Translations under genes and position numbers: made by a program
Source of the DNA: Thiohalomonas sp963783235
GTDB lineage: Bacteria; Pseudomonadota; Gammaproteobacteria; Thiohalomonadales; Thiohalomonadaceae
Reading direction: 5' to 3'
Length of the DNA: 64,000 bases
Assembly (NCBI GenBank): GCA_963783235.1
Contig: CAWAMN010000002.1
Span: forward strand, 1,612,001 to 1,676,000
Notes under the pieces: generated by a model
The model's input: only the letters and a program-made list of their open reading frames with translations
The model's database searches: none
What the model was told of the DNA's origin: nothing
Shown: piece by piece, positions 8,960-18,153 of the stretch
How the letters are laid out: every line of letters starts with the position of its first letter
Numbering within the stretch: the stretch's first letter is position 1

Positions 8960-10630
8960 TTATGCCGCCTCTATCGCCGCCGCCCCGGCCCGATTGAGGG
9001 CGGACAGGACGGCCTTCATCGGCGCACTCAGGGTGTCGTGGTCCAGGGCCGCGCCGGAGACCCGTCGACCGTCCACGTTTAGCAGGACGTAGGCGGCGGC
9101 CTCGGCGTCGGTGCCCTCGCCCAGGGCATGTTCGCTGTAGTCGACGACGCTCACATCGGCCCCGTCGTGCCGGACCCAGGCATCGACGAAGGCGGAGAGG
9201 GCACCCTCGCCTTCGCCGTGCAGGAGCCGTTCGGCGCCGGCACTGTCCAGGCGTGCCTCGATAACTTCCCGCCCGTCCCGGCGGTCGACCTGGTAGCCCT
9301 CCAGGCGCACCGGTGCGGTATCCCGGACGAAATGCTCCATAAAAAGGGCGTGTATCGCCGCGCTGTCGATCTCGCCCGGCCGGGATTCGCTGGCCCGCTG
9401 AACCACCTGCGCCAACTCCACCTGCATCCAGCGGGGCAGGTGGAGGCCGTAATCGCGCTCCAGCACGAACGCTACGCCGCCCTTGCCTGACTGGCTGTTG
9501 ACCCGGATGACGGCCTGATAATCGCGGCCCAGATCACGCGGGTCGATGGGCAGATAGGCCACCTGCCAGGGTTCATCCGCGTCCTGTTTGTTGAGGCATT
9601 TGCGGATGGCGTCCTGATGGGAGCCGGAGAAGGCCGTATAGACCAGCTCGCCCACCCAGGGGTGGCGTGGATGGACCGGCATGCCGGTGCTGTCGCTGTA
9701 GACCTGGATGACGCGGTCGGGATTGGAGAGGTCCAGCTCCGGGTCCACGCCCTGGCTGTAGAGGTTCATGGCCATGGTGACGATGTCCATGTTGCCGGTG
9801 CGCTCGCCATTGCCGAACAGCGTGCCCTCCACCCGGTCGGCGCCGGCCAGGAGCGCCAGTTCGGAGGCCGCCACGGCACTGCCGCGATCGTTGTGTGTGT
9901 GGACCGAGACGAGCACCGCCTCGCGGCGGCTGATGTGGGTGCAGAAGTACTCCACCTGGTCGGCGAACACGTTCGGAGTGGCGCTCTCCACCGTGGCGGG
10001 CAGATTGATGATGCAGGGTTGCTCCGCCGTCGGTTGCCAGACGTCCAGCACCGCATCGCACACTTCCACAGCGTAATCCATTTCGGTGTTCGAGAAGCTC
10101 TCGGGGGAGTACTGGAAGACCCACTCGGTGCCGGGGTGGCGGGACGCCTCGCGCTTCAGCCACTCGGCCCCCTGTACGGCGATGCGCTTGATGCCTTCAC
10201 GGTCGCGCTCGAAGACCCGTTCGCGCTGCACGGTGGAGGTGGAGTTGTAGACGTGGACGATGGCCCGGTGCACCCCTTTGAGGGCGTCGAAGGTCTTCCG
10301 GATGAGTTCCTCCCGGGCCTGCACCAGCACCTGCACGGTGACATCCGCCGGGATCTGATCCTCATCGATGAGCCAGCGCACGAAATCGTAATCGGGCCGG
10401 CTGGCGGAGGGGAATCCCACCTCGATCTCCTTGAAACCCATCTCCACCAGCACCTGCCACAACTGCTGCTTTTGCTCCACCGACATGGGCTCAAGCAGCG
10501 CCTGGTTGCCATCACGCAGGTCGACGCTGGCCCAGCGTGGGGCCTTGTCGAGGGTGTGATTCGGCCACTGGCGGCGCTCCAAAGGTACCGCCGGCGCGGG
10601 GCGGTACTTGCGGTGGTCAAACGGTTTCAC
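8960..10630 (-). CDS. leuA: 2-isopropylmalate synthase
   Basis: First committed enzyme of leucine synthesis (acetyl-CoA plus 2-oxoisovalerate). The long form of about 556 aa. The catalytic TIM barrel begins APRWASVDLRDGNQALLEPM and contains the metal site HTHNDRG and the loop LFGNGERTGNMD. The C-terminal LeuA regulatory domain (about residues 430-555) should bind leucine. An ATG lies at 10645, but the strong AGGAGG is inside that extension, 5-7 bases before a GTG at 10630, so the GTG is preferred. The upstream 150 bases hold two hairpins and no clear leader peptide. Confidence 0.93.
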   Translation of the reverse strand: MKPFDHRKYRPAPAVPLERRQWPNHTLDKAPRWASVDLRDGNQALLEPMSVEQKQQLWQVLVEMGFKEIEVGFPSASRPDYDFVRWLIDEDQIPADVTVQVLVQAREELIRKTFDALKGVHRAIVHVYNSTSTVQRERVFERDREGIKRIAVQGAEWLKREASRHPGTEWVFQYSPESFSNTEMDYAVEVCDAVLDVWQPTAEQPCIINLPATVESATPNVFADQVEYFCTHISRREAVLVSVHTHNDRGSAVAASELALLAGADRVEGTLFGNGERTGNMDIVTMAMNLYSQGVDPELDLSNPDRVIQVYSDSTGMPVHPRHPWVGELVYTAFSGSHQDAIRKCLNKQDADEPWQVAYLPIDPRDLGRDYQAVIRVNSQSGKGGVAFVLERDYGLHLPRWMQVELAQVVQRASESRPGEIDSAAIHALFMEHFVRDTAPVRLEGYQVDRRDGREVIEARLDSAGAERLLHGEGEGALSAFVDAWVRHDGADVSVVDYSEHALGEGTDAEAAAYVLLNVDGRRVSGAALDHDTLSAPMKAVLSALNRAGAAAIEAA

Positions 10631-10802
10631 GGAGATCCTCCTCATCCGGGGTTTTCAATCTGCGCGTCGGCCCGGGAACCGCCAGGGCCAATCAGCCCTG
10701 GGGCTTTCCAGGCTCTCCCGCTCCCCTTGTGGGGGATTGCTCTCCCTCTGCCGGTTGGGTTTTGGGAATCGTCCGCCCTCGTGAGGCGGGCTGTGTGAGC
10801 TA

Positions 10803-11066
10803 GTGTACTGTTGCATGCTTGGCGATACTTTCAGAGCCCCCCAAAAATGTCAGGACAAGGCGCAGCGCGCAGGCAATGGTTATTCCCTTGTCAAGCGCTG
10901 CAACGCCGTCATGGCGTTTTTGGGGGGCTCCCTCCGGGCGAGCCGCTGGCCGGCCATCTGCGGCGTTGCGTTTCTTGGAAAGGGCGCGCCATTCCCTGCG
11001 AAACGCGCCTTGCATCTGGCCGGCCAGCGGCTCGCTGAATGCACCGCCAAGCATGCAACAGTACAC
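10803..11066. repeat. MITE-like element with terminal inverted repeats and TA flanks (copy 2)
   Basis: 264 bp between leuA and the divergent Lrp gene. The terminal sequence GTGTACTGTTGCATGCTTGG is repeated inverted at the right end and each end is bordered by TA, as expected of IS630/Tc1-mariner-type insertions. Including the flanks the inverted repeat is 25 bp. Inside, 10938-10956 and 11017-11035 form a second perfect 19-bp inverted repeat. No ORF encodes a transposase. Copy 1 at 4645-4741 shares both ends and about 40 further bases. Confidence 0.8.
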
Positions 11067-11151
11067 TAGGGGTTCGCGTAGGAGAAAGATTACGCCATAA
11101 CCGCAGGCAGAGGCTTGCAAAATGGGCCATGATAAGGCCAACTTACGCAAT

Positions 11152-11167
11152 ATTATTTCAGAATAAT
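11152..11167. promoter_or_regulatory. palindromic operator candidate upstream of the Lrp/AsnC gene
   Basis: ATTATTTCAGAATAAT has perfect 6-bp arms around TCAG, in an otherwise GC-rich stretch, 60 bases before the regulator's start. AT-rich dyads of this kind are typical Lrp/AsnC autoregulatory sites. The assignment rests on position and form only. Confidence 0.45.
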
Positions 11168-11227
11168 GGCTTTTCTGGCATGATTGTGCGCAGCGCGAGG
11201 CGTTTTGACGAATGGGAGCGCAAACCG

Positions 11228-11695
11228 GTGGAACTCGATCGTTATGACCGTCGCATCCTCGCCATTCTCCAGGAGGATGGTCGGATCAGTAACCAGGAAC
11301 TGGCCGACCGCATCGGCCTCTCCCCCTCCCCCTGCCTGAGAAGGGTGAGGGCGCTGGAGGAGGCGGGGCTGATCACCGGCTATCGGGCGATAGTGGATGC
11401 CCGCAAGCTCGGCCTCAGTCTGATGGCGCTGATCCATATCTCGATGGACCGCCACACCCCGGAGCGCTTCGCCAATTTCGACGCTGCTGTGGCAGCCCTG
11501 CCGGAGGTGCTGGAGTGCCTGCTGATCACCGGTCAGGATGCCGATTACCAGCTAAAGGTGGTGGTAACCGACATGGAGGCCTTCCAGGTGCTGCTGCTTG
11601 AGAAGATCACGCGAATCGAAGGCGTCACCGGCGTGCACTCCAGCTTCGTTATGCGCCGGGTGGTGGACAAGAGCGCACTGCCGGTGGAACGCTGA
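11228..11695 (+). CDS. Lrp/AsnC family transcriptional regulator
   Basis: 155 aa, the usual size for the family. The N-terminal winged helix-turn-helix (LDRYDRRILAILQEDGRISN, then LADRIGLSPSPCLRRVRALE) is followed by the RAM ligand-binding domain (VLECLLITGQDADYQLKVVV). The GTG at 11228 is taken as start because GGGAG lies upstream and the family begins at this point; an ATG at 11180 would add 16 residues. It is divergent from leuA, though separated by the 264-bp repeat. Local or autoregulation is inferred, not shown. Confidence 0.88.
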   Translation: MELDRYDRRILAILQEDGRISNQELADRIGLSPSPCLRRVRALEEAGLITGYRAIVDARKLGLSLMALIHISMDRHTPERFANFDAAVAALPEVLECLLITGQDADYQLKVVVTDMEAFQVLLLEKITRIEGVTGVHSSFVMRRVVDKSALPVER

Positions 11696-11769
11696 TCCCA
11701 ATCTCGCGGTTGGAGGCCCGCCCTCGCGGCAAAAGCGTCAATGCCCTCCTGCCGGGGAGGAGTCCGCGG

Positions 11770-12306
11770 CTACCACATCAGATCGTCGGGCACCGGGAAG
11801 TTGGCGTAAGGGTCGTCCTCATCTTTGCCGGGTTCGTTGCAGACAATCAGGCAGGATTCATCCCGCTCCCGGATCTTTTCGGCCGCCGCCCTCGGTACGA
11901 TATCGTATTGACCGTACAGCTTGACCACCGCCGCCTGTCCCTCGCTGAGCTGCTTGTGGACCTGCTCATTGACATAAAGCCGCTTGACCTTCTGGCCGTC
12001 GGCAAAATTGAAGGCGATTTCGCCATCCCGCTTGGGCAGCCGGTTGTCGGCAATCAGTTGCTTGATCTGCGCGGCGACCGCTTTTTGCTCCGCCTCCTGC
12101 TGACGGCGACGGTTGAGCTCCCGGTCGCGCTGGGCTTTTTGGGCCTGCTGCTGCTCATGGCGCTGACGGTTTTCATCCACGCCCCGGGCCTTCTTCTTGG
12201 GGCGCTGCTGTTTGGCCTTTTTGCGCTTGCTCTGTTCGACGGCCTTGGCCTTCTTTTCGTCGATCAGGCCCGATTTCAGCAATTGGTCCTGCAGCGAACT
12301 GCTCAC
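11770..12306 (-). CDS. DUF2058 (YaiL-type) protein
   Basis: A 178-aa protein. The N-terminal 90 residues are a highly charged, Lys/Arg/Gln-rich helix (SSLQDQLLKSGLIDEKKAKA, KKAKQQRPKKKARGVDENRQ), probably coiled and nucleic-acid binding. The C-terminal part (FADGQKVKRLYVNEQVHKQL and YDIVPRAAAEKIRERD) is the conserved DUF2058 domain of gammaproteobacterial YaiL proteins. The family has been described as nucleoprotein- or polynucleotide-associated; the activity is unproven. Confidence 0.85.
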   Translation of the reverse strand: MSSSLQDQLLKSGLIDEKKAKAVEQSKRKKAKQQRPKKKARGVDENRQRHEQQQAQKAQRDRELNRRRQQEAEQKAVAAQIKQLIADNRLPKRDGEIAFNFADGQKVKRLYVNEQVHKQLSEGQAAVVKLYGQYDIVPRAAAEKIRERDESCLIVCNEPGKDEDDPYANFPVPDDLMW

Positions 12307-12492
12307 TTCGACGGCTCCTCTGAAAACTGTCCGAAACGATTTAAACGAGTAGTTTAGCCCGGAATCCGTCCAAGGTGACTGCCCGGATCACGTAAGCCCC
12401 TTCTCCTCAACCCGGGTTGGGTCTGCGTTCCGGCGTAGGCGGACGGTCCGGCACATTGAAATCCCGCCAGGTTCGACGCGGGGGCGCGCCTT

Positions 12493-13158
12493 TTACCCGG
12501 GATTTTCGGGCTTGGTCAGCAGGATGACATCGTCACCGTGAAACTCAAGTCGGGCGCCCCAGCGATGGGCCAGCCACTGAAAGGTTTCCCGGGAGAAGAA
12601 GCAGACGTGGGTGATGTCGTTTTTGTAATGCCAGCCGGCGAACGCCTCCCTGTCACGGACCAGTTTGGTCATTACGCCCAGGCAGCCGCCGGGTTTCAGA
12701 CATCCCCACAACCTTTCCAATTCGAAACCCGGACGGTGCAGGTGCTCGAACACCTCAGTCGCCGTGATGAAGTCATAGCGTTCGGAAAAGACGTGGGTCT
12801 CCGGCGCGTAAAAGGCGTCGTGGATCGCCATTCGGTGTCCCGTCTCTTCAAACATCACCGACAGGGTCGGGCCCGGGCCGGAGCCGAAATCAAGTCCGAA
12901 GCTGCCCGGCGCCAGACGCTTCTGCAACGGGACAAACAGTCGACCAAGGAAGCGTCGATAGCCCGGATCCCCCGGACTGTTTTTGTGCAGGTCGTATTCC
13001 GCCTTCTCCCGTTCCGCCGACACGCGGTAGGCTGCAGGCACGAATACCAGGTGGCAGTTCGAACAGCGCCGGTAGTGGCGGTGTTTATCCTCAGAGAAAG
13101 GCTGGGCACCGGCGGCGCCACAAAGAGGGCAGGAGCAGGATTGACGTTCCGGCGGCAT
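12493..13158 (-). CDS. class I SAM-dependent methyltransferase with N-terminal zinc ribbon
   Basis: 221 aa. An N-terminal cysteine cluster (CSCPLCGAAG and RRCSNCHLVF) probably binds zinc. The Rossmann methyltransferase domain follows, with motif I FGLDFGSGPGPTLSVMFEE and the downstream ITATEVFEHLHRPGFELERL and LKPGGCLGVMTKLV segments. The substrate is unknown; similar two-part proteins act on small molecules or surface sugars. It lies alone between the DUF2058 gene and the sensor kinase. Confidence 0.85.
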   Translation of the reverse strand: MPPERQSCSCPLCGAAGAQPFSEDKHRHYRRCSNCHLVFVPAAYRVSAEREKAEYDLHKNSPGDPGYRRFLGRLFVPLQKRLAPGSFGLDFGSGPGPTLSVMFEETGHRMAIHDAFYAPETHVFSERYDFITATEVFEHLHRPGFELERLWGCLKPGGCLGVMTKLVRDREAFAGWHYKNDITHVCFFSRETFQWLAHRWGARLEFHGDDVILLTKPENPG

Positions 13159-13275
13159 GGTTTTTCCGAAAACTCGATCGTTTACAGGGGGGGCTGCGAT
13201 TGACGCGGCGGAATGGTATCGGGATTCGGCCGTACGGTCACGTCCTTACAGGTAAGCGATGCGGCAGAGCTGCGC

Positions 13276-15738
13276 TCATGAGCCTGTCCACTTGGCCAGC
13301 GGTGGTATGGGGATGGAGGCCGTCGCCTCATGGTGCCCCAGCGAGAAGAAGAAGGTTGCGCCCTGCCCGGGTTCGCTTTCAAACCAGACTCTTCCGCCGT
13401 GGCGCTGGACAATGCGCTGCACTGTCGCCAGTCCAATCCCGCTGCCCTCGTACTCGTTGGGCCCGTGCAGCCGATGGAAGGGTTGAAACAGTGCACTGGC
13501 TTCACTCATATCGATGCCGATGCCGTTGTCTTTTACGTAAAAGGCCGTTTCGCCATCGCTGTCGGTGGCCCCGAACTCGATAATGGCTTCCTCCCGTTCG
13601 CGGGTGAATTTCCAGGCGTTGCGCATCAGGTTGTCCAGCAATGCCCGGATCAGTACGCTGTCGGCCATCGCCGCCAGCCCCTGCTGGATATCGAACCGGA
13701 CGCGGCGATCGGGTTCGGCGGACCGGAGCTCCAGACTGATCTCCTCGACCACCGCACTGAGGTCAATCGCATCGTGATGCAGATCGGCGCGGATGGTCTG
13801 TGAGAGCTCAAGCAGATCATCGATAAGCCGCGCCATCCGCTCGGTGGCCTTACAGATCTTTTCGATATAGCCGTGCCCCAACGAATCGAGGTAGTGACCA
13901 CAATCCTCTTCGAGGATTTGGCTGAAGCCGTTGATCGCCCGAAGGGGGCCGCGCAAGTCATGTGACACCGAGTAACTGAAGGCCTCTAACTCCCGGTTGG
14001 CAATCAGCAGATCCTCGGTCCGCCGGTCGACCAGATGCTCCAGGTCGTTCTGGTAGCGATAGAGCGCCTCTTCCAGACGTTTGCGTTCGGAAATGTCACG
14101 GAAGATGCTCAATACGACGGTTCGACCGTCCCATTCCACGGTGGCGCCGGCTATCTCGGCAGGGAAGGTTGTGCCCCCTTTGCGTCGGAGGGTTTGGGTA
14201 TCCAGTGAATGTCCCTTCGCGGCTATGTTTCCATACGCCGTCTCGACCTGCTGTGCCTCTCCGGGGATGGTGATGTCCCTGGCGTGGAGTGCCCGGAATT
14301 CTTCGCGGGTGTAACCGAGCAACTCCAGCAGCCGCCGGTTGGCATCCAGCAGGTGGCCGTCGAGATCGGCGATGGCTATGCCGTCGCCGGCATGTTCCAT
14401 GAGAATGTCGTTTTTGCGCTCCGAATCGCGAAGGGCCAGGGCCGTGTGCGTCTGGTCGGTAACGTCCCGGGCGATGCCAGCCAGACGGATAGGTCGTCCC
14501 GCCGAATCGCGAGTAAGAGTACCCTGCGCGAGCAAATGGCGCACCGTACCGTCGGAGCGCACGATGCGGCACTCGTATTCAAACTCATCTTCCGCGGCGC
14601 GAATGCGTTGCCGGGTCCTTTCCCGGTCGTCCGGATGAACCCGCTTCAGGAATTCGGCGAGACTGAAAGAGACCCGCCCCGGATTTATCCCGAAGATACG
14701 GTGCAACTGATTGGACCAGACTATCCGGCCCGATGCCGAATCCCATTCCCAGCTTCCGAGATTGGCAATCCGCTGAGCCTCGTTGAGCCGGGATTCACTC
14801 AGGCGCAATGAGGCTTCCGTCGTCTGCCGTTGGCGGATTTCACTTTCCAATTCGCTATTGCGGAGCTGAAGTTCACGCGTCTTCTCAGTGACCGTCTCCG
14901 TCAGCCGCCGCTTCTCGGCCCAGTGGCGGTGAACGATATAGAGAAGCAGCAAGACCCAGAGCGCGCCGCCCAGCCGGATCAGGATCGGAACGAAACCGGA
15001 AGCGTCGCTGCCGGCCCGGTAGGCCAGGGTGAGGATCCAGGTATTGCCGTCGAATTTGACGATCTCGGTTTGCTGTTGCTCGGGAAACTCCTCGGTCGTA
15101 TTCCAGAAAGTGTTTCCATCGGAATCTGTCAGCTGGATCTCATACCGCTTGGCGATCGCGCGGAGATCATCGGCGAGGATCTCCGAAATGACGAAAACCC
15201 CTTGTGCGAGTCCAAGAAACTGTCCGTTGCGGTAAAGGGGCGCGCGGGCGATCAAGGCCTTTTGACCGCCAATGATCCGGTGAGGCTTGTCGACGACCAG
15301 TCGACCTTCGTGAATCGCCTTCCGGATTACCGGCGCGGAGGGGCGATGTTTCAGGTCATGGCCGAGTGCCTTTTCGTGCCCCTGGATGGGATAGATATGA
15401 CGGATGATCAGATCCGGGTCGACATAGACCAGGGCGTTGATCGAGGGGTAATGGTCACGGAGATTGGATGCGAATCGGTCGAAAGCCTCGAATTCGGGGA
15501 ACTCGCTTCCGGCGAGCATGAATGCGCGGAGGTCTTCGACGGCAGCGATGCGCTGCTCCATGTTATGGCTCAACTGCTGACTGGCCTGCGCAGCGGCTTG
15601 GGACAACTGCCGTTCTGAGTGCAATTGCAGTTCGCTACGGTGGTAGCCATCCAGTAAGACAATGATGGTTGCACCGGCCAAAAAGATGGCCGCCATGGCC
15701 AGCCAGTAGCGGCCATCGGCGACGTCCCTATGCCGCAT
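13276..15738 (-). CDS. membrane sensor histidine kinase: CHASE, two PAS, HisKA, HATPase
   Basis: 820 aa. A first membrane helix (about 12-32) and a second (about 250-272) enclose a periplasmic CHASE-type sensor (DPDLIIRHIYPIQGHEKALG). Two cytoplasmic PAS/PAC units follow (LNEAQRIANLGSWEWDSASG; then DGIAIADLDGHLLDANRRLL), then a HisKA dimerisation helix with the phospho-acceptor His in YSVSHDLRGPLRAINGF, and an ATPase domain (N box LLDNLMRNAWKF, G boxes VKDNGIGID and GSGIGLATVQ). No receiver domain is fused and no regulator gene is adjacent. It lies just downstream of the diguanylate cyclase, with which it shares a similar PAS, suggesting linked signalling. Confidence 0.93.
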   Translation of the reverse strand: MRHRDVADGRYWLAMAAIFLAGATIIVLLDGYHRSELQLHSERQLSQAAAQASQQLSHNMEQRIAAVEDLRAFMLAGSEFPEFEAFDRFASNLRDHYPSINALVYVDPDLIIRHIYPIQGHEKALGHDLKHRPSAPVIRKAIHEGRLVVDKPHRIIGGQKALIARAPLYRNGQFLGLAQGVFVISEILADDLRAIAKRYEIQLTDSDGNTFWNTTEEFPEQQQTEIVKFDGNTWILTLAYRAGSDASGFVPILIRLGGALWVLLLLYIVHRHWAEKRRLTETVTEKTRELQLRNSELESEIRQRQTTEASLRLSESRLNEAQRIANLGSWEWDSASGRIVWSNQLHRIFGINPGRVSFSLAEFLKRVHPDDRERTRQRIRAAEDEFEYECRIVRSDGTVRHLLAQGTLTRDSAGRPIRLAGIARDVTDQTHTALALRDSERKNDILMEHAGDGIAIADLDGHLLDANRRLLELLGYTREEFRALHARDITIPGEAQQVETAYGNIAAKGHSLDTQTLRRKGGTTFPAEIAGATVEWDGRTVVLSIFRDISERKRLEEALYRYQNDLEHLVDRRTEDLLIANRELEAFSYSVSHDLRGPLRAINGFSQILEEDCGHYLDSLGHGYIEKICKATERMARLIDDLLELSQTIRADLHHDAIDLSAVVEEISLELRSAEPDRRVRFDIQQGLAAMADSVLIRALLDNLMRNAWKFTREREEAIIEFGATDSDGETAFYVKDNGIGIDMSEASALFQPFHRLHGPNEYEGSGIGLATVQRIVQRHGGRVWFESEPGQGATFFFSLGHHEATASIPIPPLAKWTGS

Positions 15739-15826
15739 CGATCTGTACCAGGTCTAAGGTCTTTGCACCTTACCTCGAATAGTTGACAAAATAAAGAGGT
15801 TAAAAGGCCCCCGGTTTGGGGCGGGA

Positions 15827-17011
15827 TCAATAGACGGAAGGTTCAGCGGAAAAGGTGGCGTCGGCTCTGCCCGGTTTCGCCGTCACCCGGTTTCGGCCGG
15901 CCACCTTGGCTTGATAGAGCGCTTCGTCGGCCCGCTTAAGCAGCGGTTCATGGGTCTCCCCGGCCCCGAATTCCGTCACGCCGATACTGATAGTGACCGG
16001 GATGTCCCCATAGCGCGAGGCTTCAACGCAGGATCGGATCCTCTCGGCCAACACGGTTGCGGCCTCGAGTGTGGTGTAGGGGGCCAGGATCAGGAACTCC
16101 TCGCCGCCCCAGCGGGCGAAGATATCGCTGTCGCGGATAACCGTGCGGATGACCTCGGTGACGTGAATCAGCACCTGATCGCCTGACGCATGCCCGTGGT
16201 TATCGTTGATGCGTTTGAAATGATCGATATCCAGCATCAGCAGCGACAGCGGCACCTCGTAGCGCTGGCTGGTGTACATGTGGCGGCGGATGCTTTCGTC
16301 AAACCGGTAGCGGTTGAAAAGACCGGTCAGGGGGTCGGTATTGGCCCTTCGTGTGAGTTCATTTTCCAGCCGCACGCGCTCCGAGACATCCTGGATCGTT
16401 CCGATGGTGCGAAGAGGCTTTCCATCCTCCGCGAACGTGGTTTCCCCCCGCTCATGCACATAGGTGATGCGTCCGTTTGGCAGCAGTAAGCGATGGGTAA
16501 TCTCATAGGGCTGTCGGTTTTCCAGTGAGTGCGTAAAGGCGGTATCGACCGTTTCCCGGTCATCCGGATGAACACATTCCAGAAACGCCTGGTAGGAAGG
16601 TTCGAACCCCTTGGGTTCGATGCCGACAATCCGATAAATCTCGTCCGACCAGCTCAGCGTATTGTCCGACAGTTCAAGGACCCAATTCCCGATGTGAGCG
16701 ATTCGTTGAGCTTCGTTAAGGTTCTGTTCGGCTGAACGGCGTTTTCCCGCTTCCTGCTGAAGGGAATTCATCAAGACCGCGAAGAGCCCCAGTACCGGGG
16801 GAGCAACAATGAGCGGCGTGATCAGACCGGCCACCTGCAGTTCCATGTTGAGCCGGCCGTCCCATGCGAAATCGATTCCGAATACGACCACTTCGGTGAG
16901 TACGACCGCCACGGCGAGGAATAGCAGGTTGAATTGAAGCGCACTGAGCTTCAATAGACTCTCCGATGCCGCCGGAAGGCGCGCAAGCGAAGACGTCCGG
17001 GCGTTGGCCAT
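15827..17011 (-). CDS. membrane PAS-GGDEF diguanylate cyclase
   Basis: 394 aa from the ATG at 17011 (GAGG five bases upstream). Two N-terminal membrane helices (LQFNLLFLAVAVVLTEVVVF; VAGLITPLIVAPPVLGLFAV) are followed by a PAS/PAC domain and a GGDEF domain. The active-site loop reads ARWGGEEF and an RDSD five residues before it forms the product-inhibition I-site, so the enzyme should make cyclic di-GMP and be feedback-controlled. TDPLTGLFNR and LMLDIDHFKRINDNHGH are the other signature segments. It is probably co-transcribed with the histidine kinase 89 bases downstream. Confidence 0.93.
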   Translation of the reverse strand: MANARTSSLARLPAASESLLKLSALQFNLLFLAVAVVLTEVVVFGIDFAWDGRLNMELQVAGLITPLIVAPPVLGLFAVLMNSLQQEAGKRRSAEQNLNEAQRIAHIGNWVLELSDNTLSWSDEIYRIVGIEPKGFEPSYQAFLECVHPDDRETVDTAFTHSLENRQPYEITHRLLLPNGRITYVHERGETTFAEDGKPLRTIGTIQDVSERVRLENELTRRANTDPLTGLFNRYRFDESIRRHMYTSQRYEVPLSLLMLDIDHFKRINDNHGHASGDQVLIHVTEVIRTVIRDSDIFARWGGEEFLILAPYTTLEAATVLAERIRSCVEASRYGDIPVTISIGVTEFGAGETHEPLLKRADEALYQAKVAGRNRVTAKPGRADATFSAEPSVY

Positions 17012-17188
17012 CCGTCCTCTCCGATCTGTTGAATAAGCCGAAGTTCTCTCGGGCCGGCAAAAGCATACCACTTCCTGAGGGCCCGAGAACGGATGGCGAA
17101 AGCGGAACCGACCCTCCCCTCGCTGAAGGAAAACTCCGCAAGAGGACCACGGGGCCGGATTCCGGACTCTTTAATACCTAAGCAATAC

Positions 17189-17680
17189 CTAAGCCGCTTC
17201 ACCTTCGCCGGGTGTCAGCGTTTTGCTCATCGCAATGCAGGACAGTTCCGTTCCTTCCGGAAACGAGTGCATGGTTTTGCCCTTCTTTCGAAACCCGAGT
17301 TTTTCGTAGAAAGGCACCGCATTGAGCGTGGCTTTCAGGCTGAGACGACTGTGTCCGGCATTGAGCGCCACGCCTTCGGCTGAGGCCACCAGGATCTTGC
17401 CCAGTCCCTGTCCCGTCGCCTGTGGGGCCACAAAAAGGGCATTGAGCTCGCTCCGGTCGGTGTCTACCACGCACATGGCATGGATCTCGCCATCTTCCTC
17501 TTCGGCCACCAGGAACTGGTACTTCTCCATCGCCTCGCAGTAATGGTCGGGTTCCAGATTGCTTGTCCATTGGTCGATGGCTTCGGCATCGTACTCTTCG
17601 CTGCATAGCTCGCGTATGGACGCTTCCTGAAAACGCCGGATAGCCGGCGCGTCGGTCGGATCGGCTTTACGGATTATCAT
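17189..17680 (-). CDS. GNAT family N-acetyltransferase
   Basis: 163 aa. IIRKADPTDAPAIRRFQEAS begins the fold, ALFVAPQATGQGLGKILVAS carries the acetyl-CoA loop (QATGQGLG), and NAVPFYEKLGFRKKGKTMHS is motif B. The arrangement is close to the GNAT protein at 6555-7031, so the two are probably paralogues. The substrate is unknown. Confidence 0.85.
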   Translation of the reverse strand: MIIRKADPTDAPAIRRFQEASIRELCSEEYDAEAIDQWTSNLEPDHYCEAMEKYQFLVAEEEDGEIHAMCVVDTDRSELNALFVAPQATGQGLGKILVASAEGVALNAGHSRLSLKATLNAVPFYEKLGFRKKGKTMHSFPEGTELSCIAMSKTLTPGEGEAA

Positions 17681-17913
17681 ATTGGTTCGGTAATGTTTTT
17701 TCGGACTGGGCTTCTGTCTGTCGATCCAATAGACCCGAACGACAGCAGAGAATTCCCCAAGTCCTGTGAGTGGTAAAGGCGGGTAGAACGGCTGTAATTA
17801 TCAACCAACAGCATAGCCGAACCCCCGTTGATTTCACGTCCCGGAGACATTCAGGGCCTTCCTTCTCCCGCTCGGGCGCCGGATAATGGGGTTTTGGCTT
17901 TTCCGGAGCCTCC

Positions 17914-18153
17914 ATGAATGACACCGCACCGCTACCTTTCGACTCCCGGGAATTGCTGAAGCTGGCACGGTATCGAATGCCCTTCGGGAAGTACAAGGAC
18001 CGGCTTCTGATCGACCTGCCCGAACCCTACGTCGTCTGGTTCTCGCGTGAGGGGTTTCCCGACGGCGAGTTGGGTCGTTTGCTGCGCATCGTCCACGAAA
18101 TCAAGATCAATGGGTTAGAGCACCTCTTCACGCCCCTGCGCTCATCGAACTGA
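17914..18153 (+). CDS. DUF3820 protein
   Basis: 79 aa, with GGAG before the ATG. MPFGKYKDRLLIDLPEPYVV followed by WFSREGFPDGELGRLL is the signature of DUF3820, a short family once labelled quorum-sensing-regulated virulence factor. The molecular function is unknown. No membrane or signal segments. Confidence 0.85.
   Translation: MNDTAPLPFDSRELLKLARYRMPFGKYKDRLLIDLPEPYVVWFSREGFPDGELGRLLRIVHEIKINGLEHLFTPLRSSN

Noticed and set aside
9617..10798. A 393-codon plus-strand frame opposite leuA, and long plus-strand frames opposite cyaA and the histidine kinase.
   Set aside because: Antisense shadows of GC-rich genes with His/Arg/Val-biased composition and no family resemblance.
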